A program made the translations under genes and the position numbers. Shown here piece after piece: positions 44,908 through 52,485 of a stretch of 58,780 nt of DNA. Position 1 is the stretch's first letter. Each line of letters starts with the position of its first letter. This stretch comes from Candidatus Zixiibacteriota bacterium (GTDB lineage Bacteria > Zixibacteria > MSB-5A5 > UBA10806). The notes beneath the pieces are model-generated. The model was not told the DNA's origin. It searched no databases and saw only the letters and a list, made by a program, of their open reading frames with translations. The stretch is from assembly GCA_024641335.1 (NCBI GenBank), contig JAHEDG010000002.1, forward strand, positions 1-58,780. The letters are read 5' to 3'.

Positions 44908-45393
44908 TTGTCTCAGAAACAGCAGGTCCTTTACGAGGATCAAATAAAAGAACTCGATAAGGCTCTTATTCAGATTATAAAAGAGTCCGAGGCGAAATGC
45001 GCCCTTTTGGTGGACAAGGACGGGCACCTGATTACCAGACAGGGATTCACCCATACTCTTGACACCACGGCTCTGGCCGCTCTTTTGGCGGGCAGTTTTG
45101 CTTCCACCAAAGAAATCGCCAGGCTGGTCGGAGAACCCGAGTTCTCGGTATTGTTCCACCAAGGCAAAAAAGATCATATCCATATCTCCCTGATCGGAGA
45201 ACGTACTATTCTGGTAGTCATCTTCGATGATCGTACGACCATCGGCATGATCAGACTTTATGCCAAAGAGGTCGGCGAAACATTATCGGCCATAATGGAA
45301 AAAAGTCCAACCGGACAGGAATCCGAAGTTCAGCTGGGACAGGAATTTTCCGATTCGGCCGACGCGAAACTCGATGATATCTTCCACGAATAA
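44908..45393 (+). CDS. Roadblock/LC7 domain protein, second MglB-type candidate
   Basis: A 161-residue protein, TTG start with a strong SD (aaggaggt, 44897-44904). Residues about 15-130 form a roadblock domain (KCALLVDKDGHLITRQGF, TALAALLAGSFASTKEIARL, IHISLIGERTILVVIF, TIGMIRLYA), with an N-terminal coiled stretch and a short acidic tail. It follows the tailed MglA gene and directly precedes pilB. DNA-level spacing suggests one transcript from the DUF4388 gene onward. A second GAP-like or scaffold role for MglA is inferred. Confidence 0.78.
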   Translation: MSQKQQVLYEDQIKELDKALIQIIKESEAKCALLVDKDGHLITRQGFTHTLDTTALAALLAGSFASTKEIARLVGEPEFSVLFHQGKKDHIHISLIGERTILVVIFDDRTTIGMIRLYAKEVGETLSAIMEKSPTGQESEVQLGQEFSDSADAKLDDIFHE

Positions 45394-45442
45394 CCAGGAT
45401 TAGACAAACCAAAGGCACTTCAAACGGCAGGCGGAGAATTAA

Positions 45443-47137
45443 ATGGCGGCACTCGAACTCGGTAAAATGCTGGTCAAATCCGGTAAGATTACCGAAGATC
45501 AACTTCAACAAGCTCTGACAGTTCAAAAGGAAAGCGGCGGAAAACTGGGTGAAATTCTGGTTAAGGTCGGCGCTGTTCCCGATGAAAATGTCATATCCGA
45601 GTTCATAGGCAAACAACTTAATATCGGCGCTATCCGTCTGACCGATATCGAACTGAATCCGGATATCGTCAAGCTGATACCCGACGATATCGCCAGAAAA
45701 TTCAATGTCATAGCGGTTTCCAAGTTAGGCAAAACCCTGATAGTGGCCATTTCCGATCCTAATAATATTTATGTTCTTGATGCCATCAAATTTATAACCG
45801 GGTGCAATATTCAGCCCGTCATATCGCCGGAGAATACTATTCTGAAGGCGATAGAAGAGCACTACGATGATTCCGGCGGGCTTGGCGAGATCATTAAGGG
45901 GATGTCGGACGAACTGGAGGTCATCGAGGATACAGAGGACGATCCTTCGGATCAGGACCTGCAGTCGCAAGTGCAGGATAAGCCTCTGGTCAAACTGGTC
46001 GACGGTATAATCGCGGAGGCGATCCGGAAGGGAGCCTCGGATATTCATTTCGAATGTTATGAAAAACGGGTTAGAGTCCGTTATAGGTTCGACGGCGCCC
46101 TGACGGAATCGGCTCCGATTCCCTTTAAGTACAGGGCGGCTATTATATCTCGTATGAAAATTATGGCCGATCTCGATATTTCCGAGCGACGTCTGCCGCA
46201 GGACGGTCGCATCAAGGTCAAGCTCGGCGGGCGGGCGGTCGATTTGAGGGTTTCGGTTCTGCCGACGATTTTCGGTGAAAAAGTGGTTATGCGAATTCTA
46301 GATCCCAAGTCGCTCATGGTCGATATGACCAAGCTTGGCTTCCCGGAACTGGCTTTGAAAAATTTCGATAGAGCCATACATCTTCCTTTTGGCATGATCC
46401 TGGTAACCGGACCGACGGGATCCGGTAAAACCACTACATTGTATTCAGCGTTGAAAGCGTTGAATACCCCCGATGTAAATATTATGACCGCCGAGGATCC
46501 GGTGGAGTTTAATTTTGACGGTATCAATCAGGTGGCAGTCAGATCGGAGATCGGATTGAGTTTTGCGGCGGCGCTCAGATCCTTCCTGCGTCAGGATCCC
46601 GATATTGTCATGGTGGGTGAGATTCGTGATGGCGAAACCGCCGATATTGCCATTAAAGCCGCTCTTACCGGCCATTTGGTTTTCTCCACTCTTCATACCA
46701 ATGACGCGGCGTCGACTATCAACAGGCTGATTGATATGGGAATTCCCGGCTATTTGGTGGCCGCTTCCACCAAACTTATTATGGCTCAGAGGATGATCAG
46801 GAAAATCTGCAGCTTCTGCAAGCAGGAGGTACCGGTAACTGCCAATATCCTTGACGCGCTGCAATTGACCAAGGAACAGGCCAAAGATCTTAAAATATTC
46901 GAAGGCAAGGGTTGTGGTCAGTGCAATAACTTAGGGTATTCCGGCAGAACCGGATTGTTCGAAGTTATGCCGATTTCCACGGAGATCGAAAGGATGGTTG
47001 TAAACGGCGCGGCGACATCCGATATAAAAGATCAGGGTGTTAAGGATGGAATGTTATCATTGAGAATGGCCGGCCTGGAGAAACTGAAACTGGGTATTAC
47101 GTCTTTGGAAGAAGTAGTCGCCGAAACCGCCGTATAA
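45443..47137 (+). CDS. pilB: Type IV pilus extension ATPase PilB (cluster 2)
   Basis: A 564-residue PilB/GspE ATPase. N-terminal MshEN-type domain (ELGKMLVKSGKITEDQLQQ, GGKLGEILVKVGAVPDENV), a central linker, and a catalytic core with GPTGSGKTTT, AEDPVEFN, MVGEIRDGETADIAIKAALTG and the zinc tetracysteine (CSFC and CGQC). It is a close paralogue in layout of the PilB encoded at 23139-24842 but clearly distinct in sequence. It follows the roadblock/MglA block and starts a pilB-pilT-pilC trio, so it may be the motor that this switch controls. Confidence 0.93.
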   Translation: MAALELGKMLVKSGKITEDQLQQALTVQKESGGKLGEILVKVGAVPDENVISEFIGKQLNIGAIRLTDIELNPDIVKLIPDDIARKFNVIAVSKLGKTLIVAISDPNNIYVLDAIKFITGCNIQPVISPENTILKAIEEHYDDSGGLGEIIKGMSDELEVIEDTEDDPSDQDLQSQVQDKPLVKLVDGIIAEAIRKGASDIHFECYEKRVRVRYRFDGALTESAPIPFKYRAAIISRMKIMADLDISERRLPQDGRIKVKLGGRAVDLRVSVLPTIFGEKVVMRILDPKSLMVDMTKLGFPELALKNFDRAIHLPFGMILVTGPTGSGKTTTLYSALKALNTPDVNIMTAEDPVEFNFDGINQVAVRSEIGLSFAAALRSFLRQDPDIVMVGEIRDGETADIAIKAALTGHLVFSTLHTNDAASTINRLIDMGIPGYLVAASTKLIMAQRMIRKICSFCKQEVPVTANILDALQLTKEQAKDLKIFEGKGCGQCNNLGYSGRTGLFEVMPISTEIERMVVNGAATSDIKDQGVKDGMLSLRMAGLEKLKLGITSLEEVVAETAV

Positions 47138-47191
47138 GGCTTCAGGCAATGGGAATATGGTCGATAATAGAAAATGAGAGGATAAAAGGTT

Positions 47192-48298
47192 ATGGTAACA
47201 CTGCGGGAATTGCTCGAATTGATGGTCAAACGCAACGGCTCCGATCTTCATATAACGGTCGGCGCACCGCCATTATTCAGAATTGACGGAAAACTGGTCA
47301 AAAGCGAATATGATGTTCTGGGACCGGAGCAGACGAAAAAACTGGCCTATTCCATAATGAGCGAAAGACAAAGACAGAAATTCGAGGAAAACTCCGAACT
47401 GGATCTATCGTTCGGCCTGGAAAACTTATCCCGTTTCCGTTGTAATATTTTCATGCAGCGGGGAAACGTGGCCATGGCCCTTCGCCAAATCCCCTTCAAA
47501 ATACAGACCTTCGATGAATTGGGTCTGCCCGAAGTAGTTCAGAAGCTCGGAGAACTGCCCCGAGGCTTGGTTTTAGTCTGCGGCCCTACAGGATCAGGGA
47601 AATCCACGACACTGGCGGCGATCATAGATAAAATCAACACCGAAAGGAATCTGCATATTCTGACGGTGGAAGATCCCATCGAGTATTTGCATAGACACAA
47701 AAACTCCCTGGTCAATCAAAGAGAGGTCCACGCCGATACCAAGAGTTTTGCCACATCGCTTAAATACGCTCTCCGCCAGGACCCCGACGTGGTACTGATA
47801 GGCGAGATGCGTGATCTCGAAACCATGGAAGCGGCCTTGACCATTTCGGAAACGGGGCATCTGGCGTTTGCCACTCTGCACACTAACTCCGCGGCCGAGG
47901 CCATCAACCGTATTATCGACGTCTTTCCGACCACTCAACAGGAGCAGGTCAGGGTGCAGCTCTCCTTCGTTCTTCAGGCCGTGTTGTGCCAGCAGCTGAT
48001 CCCCAAGATCGGCGGTGGACGAGTTATGGCCCAGGAAATTCTAATCACTACTCCCGCAATCCGGGCAGTGGTGCGCGACGATAAAATCCATCAGATCTAC
48101 TCGCTGATACAGGCCGGCCAGAAATACGGGATGAGGACCATGAATCAGTCTCTTTATGAGCTTTATAGCAAAAAACAACTTTCGCTGAATGATGCCTTCG
48201 CCAGATCGTCGAACATTCAGGAATTAGAGGAAATGATCAGCAGGCAGGGTTCGCCGGCGGACGCGAAAGTCAGCTTCGCGAATCGGAATGAGAGGTAA
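47192..48298 (+). CDS. pilT: Type IV pilus retraction ATPase PilT (cluster 2)
   Basis: A 368-residue PilT-family ATPase: N-terminal NGSDLHITVGAPP, Walker A GPTGSGKSTTL, Asp box TVEDPIEYLHRH, LIGEMRDLETMEAALTISETGHLAFATLHT and C-terminal AIRAVVRDDKIHQIYSLIQ. The AIRNLIRE stretch typical of PilT reads AIRAVVRD here, so it is diverged from the cluster 1 copy, which keeps NLIRE. It could be the main retraction motor or an accessory PilU-type. It is flanked by pilB and pilC with short gaps. Confidence 0.92.
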   Translation: MVTLRELLELMVKRNGSDLHITVGAPPLFRIDGKLVKSEYDVLGPEQTKKLAYSIMSERQRQKFEENSELDLSFGLENLSRFRCNIFMQRGNVAMALRQIPFKIQTFDELGLPEVVQKLGELPRGLVLVCGPTGSGKSTTLAAIIDKINTERNLHILTVEDPIEYLHRHKNSLVNQREVHADTKSFATSLKYALRQDPDVVLIGEMRDLETMEAALTISETGHLAFATLHTNSAAEAINRIIDVFPTTQQEQVRVQLSFVLQAVLCQQLIPKIGGGRVMAQEILITTPAIRAVVRDDKIHQIYSLIQAGQKYGMRTMNQSLYELYSKKQLSLNDAFARSSNIQELEEMISRQGSPADAKVSFANRNER

Positions 48299-48301
48299 CA
48301 G

Positions 48302-49501
48302 ATGCCCATATATGAATATAAAGGGAAAACTCTCAGCGGAAAACAGGTTCAGGGGGAGATAAAAGCCAAAAATAGAGCCGAACTGGAAAGGCTCCTCCGC
48401 GGAAATAGAATTCTGGCTACATCGGTTTCCAAGAAACCGCAGCAGATCCAGCTAAAATTCGGGACGGGAGTCAAGAAGATCGATATCTCCCGTTTTACCC
48501 GTCAGTTCGCCACTATGATTTCCGCCGGTTTGCCCATGGTGCAGTGCCTGGAAATTCTCGGTACCCAGATGGAATCGGCCGAATTGCGAAAAATAATCAT
48601 GCAGGTCAAGGAAGCGGTGCAATCCGGTTCTACTCTATCCGAGGCTCTGAGCAAACATAAGAAAGTATATGACGATTTGTATGTCAATATGGTTGAGGCC
48701 GGCGAAGTGGGCGGCGCTTTGGATACTATTCTTGTCCGTCTGGCACACTACAGGGAAAAGGCCGACAAGCTCGCCAGGAAAGTCAAGGGAGCTTTGGTTT
48801 ATCCTATAGTGGTCATGGTAGTGGCCATTGGCGTTACCTTCGCTATGTTGAGATTCATCGTTCCTATTTTCGCCAAGATGTTCGGAGGATTAGGCGCTGA
48901 GCTTCCCGCTCCGACACAGTTTGTGCTCGGTATATCTCATTTTCTAAGCGATAACACGTTGATCATTCTCTTCGGAATAGTAGTGTTAATTGTGATTTTC
49001 CAACTAGTGATAAGAGATCCGAAGGGTAGACTGGCATTCGACGGTTTCAAATTGAAAATGCCTCTTTTGGGAAGTCTCATCCGCAAGGGAGCTATCTCCC
49101 GGTTCACCAGAACGCTGTCGACTTTGCTCTCGTCGGGCGTATCTATTCTCGACGCTCTGAATATTACCGCCAAAACGTCGGGCAATATGGTTCTGCAGAA
49201 CGCCATCAAGAGATCCATGCTCTCCATTGCCGAAGGCGAGACTATCACCCAGCCGTTGAAAGATTCCGGTGTTTTTCCGCCGATGGTTACTCAGATGATA
49301 TCAGTCGGTGAGAAAACCGGCGGCTTGGACGATATGCTTTCCAAAATCGCGGATTTTTACGACGAGGAAGTCGACGCCGCGGTTGCCGCTCTGACATCGA
49401 TTATCGAGCCCGTGATAATCGTCTTCATGGGAGCCATGATCGGCGGCATATTGATCGCCATGTATCTGCCGATGTTCGATATTATCGGAAAAATCGGCTA
49501 A
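48302..49501 (+). CDS. pilC: Type IV pilus inner-membrane platform protein PilC (cluster 2)
   Basis: A 399-residue PilC/GspF protein with an N-terminal domain (about 1-60), duplicated cytoplasmic domains FTRQFATMISAGLPMVQCL and FTRTLSTLLSSGVSILDAL, and membrane segments near residues 165-190, 215-235 and 370-395. The end GGILIAMYLPMFDI is a family hallmark. It is a second platform protein besides that encoded at 24923-26176, so each PilB in the window has its own PilC. Separated by only three bases from pilT. Confidence 0.93.
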   Translation: MPIYEYKGKTLSGKQVQGEIKAKNRAELERLLRGNRILATSVSKKPQQIQLKFGTGVKKIDISRFTRQFATMISAGLPMVQCLEILGTQMESAELRKIIMQVKEAVQSGSTLSEALSKHKKVYDDLYVNMVEAGEVGGALDTILVRLAHYREKADKLARKVKGALVYPIVVMVVAIGVTFAMLRFIVPIFAKMFGGLGAELPAPTQFVLGISHFLSDNTLIILFGIVVLIVIFQLVIRDPKGRLAFDGFKLKMPLLGSLIRKGAISRFTRTLSTLLSSGVSILDALNITAKTSGNMVLQNAIKRSMLSIAEGETITQPLKDSGVFPPMVTQMISVGEKTGGLDDMLSKIADFYDEEVDAAVAALTSIIEPVIIVFMGAMIGGILIAMYLPMFDIIGKIG

Positions 49502-49517
49502 ACAAAATTCCCGGAGG

Positions 49518-49564
49518 CCGCCCTTTTTTCGAATATTCCATATTCCGAAAAGGGCGGTTTTCTT
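49518..49564 (+). terminator. Intrinsic terminator between pilC and pilS, abutting the next ATG
   Basis: CCGCCCTTTT (49518-49527) pairs with AAAAGGGCGG (49548-49557); the inner sequence can extend the stem with a bulge. TTTTCTT (49558-49564) follows and runs straight into ATG 49565. An SD-like ggagg (49513-49517) lies just before the hairpin and not after it. Confidence 0.8.
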
Positions 49565-51265
49565 ATGAACGTATCAATTAAGCAAACTCCCATAACGATT
49601 ATCAGCCGGAAACCGTGGTTTCTGTCTCTTCGCCTGATTACCACTCTGCTTCTCACGGGGTCGGCCATCGGTTTTTTAAAGCCGAACAATTTCAATTATA
49701 CTCTGCTAACTCTTTACGCCGCTTTCGGATTTCTTTATCTTCTTTACAATATCACCTCGCGCCATTTCTCCGAAGACTACGTAGGGAGCATCGTTATCAT
49801 TCATCTGGCCTGTGAATTGTTGATCGAGGGATTGCTGGTAAATCAGGTGGGAGGGAACTTCTCTCCATTCATACTCTTTTTCATCATCACCATAGTATCA
49901 TCGGCGCCCTACTTTCATCTGATGGGAGCGCTTACTGTCGCCACTTTAGCAGGGCTGCTGTACTCTCTTCCGGTTTTTTTCGATCTGTCGTTTATCTACG
50001 AGGGTCTTATAGAGCCTCCCAAGCTGGCCGGCATGGGGATATCGTCGGATGAGGCCTTTTACACCGTGTTTTTGCATTTGTGTTTGTTCTATTTCTTCGC
50101 GTTTATCTCCGGATATCTGGCCGAAAATCTCTTCTTCACATCCAGAGAACTTTCCAACATCCGTTTCGAAACCAGCGAGATACTCGAGCAGATGCGTTCC
50201 GGCTTATTGACCATCAATTCATCAGGGAAGATAGTCTATTTCAATAAGGCAGCCGGGAAAATTCTCGGGGTCGTACCAGATAAGGCCCGTCAGACCGATT
50301 TGAACGATGTGCTCGGGGATGGGCTGGAAGAGTTGCGATGGCAGATAAACTACGCTTTGAAAGCGGGGAGATCCGAAGCCCGCTCGGAAATAAATATTCG
50401 CACTCCGGAAAAAGGAAAAATTCCTCTTGGGTTATCTTTGTCCATGATCAGAGACGATCAGCGGAATCTCCGGGGTTTGATAGCGCTGTTTCAGGATCTG
50501 ACCGAGGCTAAAAAGCTCGAAGAGAAAATGAGAACATCCGATCGACTGGCGGCGGTTGGGCAGCTGGCTGCGGGAATCGCTCATGAGATCAGAAATCCGC
50601 TGGCTTCTATATCAGGGTCGGTGGAGGTTCTGAAAGACGAGCTCAATCTCGACGGCGACAATCTCAGGCTTTTGCAGTTGATCCTGAAGGAATCATCGAG
50701 ACTCAATACTATTCTCTCCGATTTTTTGAATTTCGCCAGGATAAATAAATTGTCGGCGGGCCGATGCGATATCGCGGCCTGTATCAGGGAGATCATGGAT
50801 CTGATCCCAGGGCACGATCAGATGACTGAATCGATAGAGATCTCCCATCACATACACCGTCCGCTTATCATGGTGGCCGCCAGCGACGATCAGATCAAGC
50901 AGGTTCTCTGGAACCTCATCCTGAATTCCGCCCAGGCTTTAAGAGATCAGGGTGGTCTTATCAAAGTTTCTACCGATGATCATATCGAGACCGACTCGAA
51001 GGAGATGATTAAGATTATTGTGGCCGATGACGGGCCGGGTATTCCCGACGATGTCCGGGGCAGAATATTCGATCCGTTTTTCTCCACCAAAAAGGATGGT
51101 ACCGGTCTCGGACTTCCGATTGTGGCCCGTATTGTGGATTATCTCGGCGGCAAAATCGATCTGGATACATCCCCTGAAAAAGGCACAATATTTACCGTTT
51201 TCCTGCCCAAAGAAATCGCCAGGGAGACGCAAGATAAGATTTTACAAGAAGTTACGCTTGCCTGA
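49565..51265 (+). CDS. pilS: PilS-like membrane sensor histidine kinase
   Basis: A 566-residue kinase: about six N-terminal membrane segments (residues 20-205), a PAS-like domain (about 205-320), HisKA with [17 protein letters not shown] (phospho-acceptor His340), and HATPase with [10 protein letters not shown] (N box), DDGPGIP (G1), FDPFFSTK (F box) and GTGLGLPIV (G2). Six spans plus PAS is the PilS layout, the sensor that controls pilA transcription through PilR. No response-regulator gene lies beside it, so PilR or another partner must be elsewhere. No SD between the preceding hairpin and the ATG. Confidence 0.85.
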   Translation: MNVSIKQTPITIISRKPWFLSLRLITTLLLTGSAIGFLKPNNFNYTLLTLYAAFGFLYLLYNITSRHFSEDYVGSIVIIHLACELLIEGLLVNQVGGNFSPFILFFIITIVSSAPYFHLMGALTVATLAGLLYSLPVFFDLSFIYEGLIEPPKLAGMGISSDEAFYTVFLHLCLFYFFAFISGYLAENLFFTSRELSNIRFETSEILEQMRSGLLTINSSGKIVYFNKAAGKILGVVPDKARQTDLNDVLGDGLEELRWQINYALKAGRSEARSEINIRTPEKGKIPLGLSLSMIRDDQRNLRGLIALFQDLTEAKKLEEKMRTSDRLAAVGQLAAGIAHEIRNPLASISGSVEVLKDELNLDGDNLRLLQLILKESSRLNTILSDFLNFARINKLSAGRCDIAACIREIMDLIPGHDQMTESIEISHHIHRPLIMVAASDDQIKQVLWNLILNSAQALRDQGGLIKVSTDDHIETDSKEMIKIIVADDGPGIPDDVRGRIFDPFFSTKKDGTGLGLPIVARIVDYLGGKIDLDTSPEKGTIFTVFLPKEIARETQDKILQEVTLA

Positions 51266-51303
51266 CGATTCCCTTTAAAATTCCGCTAAATTATATTTTT
51301 TTC

Positions 51304-51332
51304 TTGACGATTGAACATATGAACAGTATATT
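51304..51332 (+). promoter_or_regulatory. Promoter of lexA with GAAC repeats in the spacer (candidate operator)
   Basis: TTGACG (51304-51309), 17 bases, TATATT (51327-51332). The spacer contains GAAC at 51313-51316 and 51321-51324 (GAAC-N4-GAAC), and a third GAAC follows at 51343-51346. LexA proteins of different phyla bind GAAC/GTTC-based sites, so a self-regulated operator is plausible. No second copy was found elsewhere in the window. The remainder of the 276-base gap is a roughly 200-base leader with a small reading frame. Confidence 0.5.
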
Positions 51333-51410
51333 TCTATTCAGGGAACAAATATTTAGGTCGGGATGGGGGATGTGATACCTCCGGAGAGACCGCGTTGGAG
51401 GGTATGAGAG

Positions 51411-51494
51411 ATGATGATAAATTTTCGCGGAGCCAGGGCCGGTCAGGATAAAACGGCAGTCCGGCTGATCGTTTCGGCTTGCCGCCGCCGGTGA
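51411..51494 (+). CDS. Possible 27-codon leader ORF upstream of lexA
   Basis: ATG 51411 to TGA 51494 encodes 27 residues (MMINFRGARAGQDKTAVRL and a basic end ACRRR). A clear SD ggaggg (51397-51402) lies eight bases upstream. It is in the transcribed leader of lexA, 47 bases before its start. It could be a real small basic protein, a leader peptide, or chance. A second small frame from ATG 51404 overlaps it. No homologue is recognised by eye. Confidence 0.3.
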   Translation: MMINFRGARAGQDKTAVRLIVSACRRR

Positions 51495-51541
51495 GCTATA
51501 GATTTGAAAACGAATAGTGTAAATAGGAGGAGGATAATCTC

Positions 51542-52168
51542 ATGGCAAAGGATCTGACTCCCCGGCAAAGGGAGATTTTCGAGTTTATCAAGAAAATGAT
51601 GCGCGATAAGGGCCGTCCGCCGTCCATACGGGAGATCGGGGAACGGTTCGAAATCAGCTCCACTAACGGCGTCAGGGCGGTTCTGGAGGCTCTGGAGCGC
51701 AAAGAGTATATTCGTCGCGACCGCTACACGTCGCGCGGCATCGAGCTTTTAAAGGAGGCTGACGAAACGGTTTCATCGGATCGGTTTCGGGAGGTTCACT
51801 GGGTCGGCCGGGTGGCCGCCGGCACCCCTATATGGGCGGAGCAGAATATCGAGGGAAGTTTCCTGCTGGATCGGAATTTCGTACCGGGGGAGGAGGTTTT
51901 TTCTCTGAAGGTACATGGCGATTCCATGATCGACGCCGGCATATTCGACGGCGATTTTGTGCTGGTTAAAAGACAGCCTTCCGCCGATCCCGGCGAGGTG
52001 GTGGTGGCCCAGATCGGCGACGAGGCCACGGTCAAAAAGTTTTTCCCCGAAAAGAAGAGGATACGTCTGGAGGCCGCCAACCCAGATTTCGGCCCGATCA
52101 TCGTTGAGCAGAACACCCCCGGCTTCTCCATTGCCGGCAAGGTTATCGGACTGTTAAGGAGGATGTAG
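51542..52168 (+). CDS. lexA: LexA SOS repressor
   Basis: A 208-residue repressor. The N-terminal winged helix-turn-helix (RPPSIREIGERFEISSTNGV, about residues 25-45) binds DNA; the C-terminal S24 self-cleaving domain has the scissile Ala93-Gly94 (VAAGTPIW), Ser128 in GDSM and Lys165 in ATVKKF. All residues needed for RecA-stimulated autoproteolysis are present. The SD is aggagg (51526-51536 region). The following dinB and DUF6504-like genes make this an SOS locus. Confidence 0.96.
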   Translation: MAKDLTPRQREIFEFIKKMMRDKGRPPSIREIGERFEISSTNGVRAVLEALERKEYIRRDRYTSRGIELLKEADETVSSDRFREVHWVGRVAAGTPIWAEQNIEGSFLLDRNFVPGEEVFSLKVHGDSMIDAGIFDGDFVLVKRQPSADPGEVVVAQIGDEATVKKFFPEKKRIRLEAANPDFGPIIVEQNTPGFSIAGKVIGLLRRM

Positions 52169-52177
52169 GAGGGATTA

Positions 52178-52210
52178 ATGGTGTTGAGATTTGATGAATA
52201 CAATCCGTAG
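52178..52210 (+). pseudogene. Possible truncated gene start before the REP element
   Basis: ATG 52178 with an SD (ggaggg, 52168-52173) starts a ten-residue frame (MVLRFDEYNP) that ends exactly where the GGGCAGATC palindrome begins. It looks like the start of an interrupted gene, perhaps the original second gene of the lexA operon, but may be fortuitous. Confidence 0.25.
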
Positions 52211-52231
52211 GGGCAGATCTAAGATCTGCCC
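52211..52231 (+). repeat. REP-like palindrome
   Basis: GGGCAGATC (52211-52219), a TAA loop and GATCTGCCC (52223-52231) form a perfect nine-bp hairpin. Short palindromes of this type are spread by RAYT transposases, and a RAYT remnant starts six bases downstream. Only one copy is seen in the window. Confidence 0.6.
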
Positions 52232-52236
52232 GTTCT

Positions 52237-52485
52237 TTGGGCGAAATTGTGCGAGCCTTTAAATCATTCTCCACCGGAGAGATAAATAAACATATCGGAG
52301 TATCCGGGCAATCATTCTGGCAGCGCAATTATTATGAGTATATAATCCGAAACGACAACGATCTTTTCAGGTCGCGAAAATACATCCGGGAGAACCCCTT
52401 GAAATGGAAAATCGACAGGGAAAATCGGGTAAACTTATTAATCAAGGCGCACAAAAACGGGGATGTGTGTGTATCAGGATATTGA
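52237..52485 (+). pseudogene. RAYT (REP-associated tyrosine transposase) C-terminal remnant
   Basis: An 82-residue frame beginning GEIVRAFKSFSTGEIN and containing FWQRNYYEYIIRN and RKYIRENPLKW, the conserved C-terminal part of IS200/IS605-like RAYT transposases. The N-terminal catalytic HUH domain is absent, so the element is dead. It is preceded directly by the palindrome at 52211-52231, which marks the truncation end. The frame runs past the family's usual end into the following gene. Inserted between lexA and the DUF6504-like gene. Confidence 0.7.

Noticed and set aside
44156-44908. 250-residue open frame on the - strand
   Set aside because: Antisense to the tail of the MglA-like gene; Ser/Ala-rich composition is the complement of the Glu/Ala/Pro-rich coding strand.
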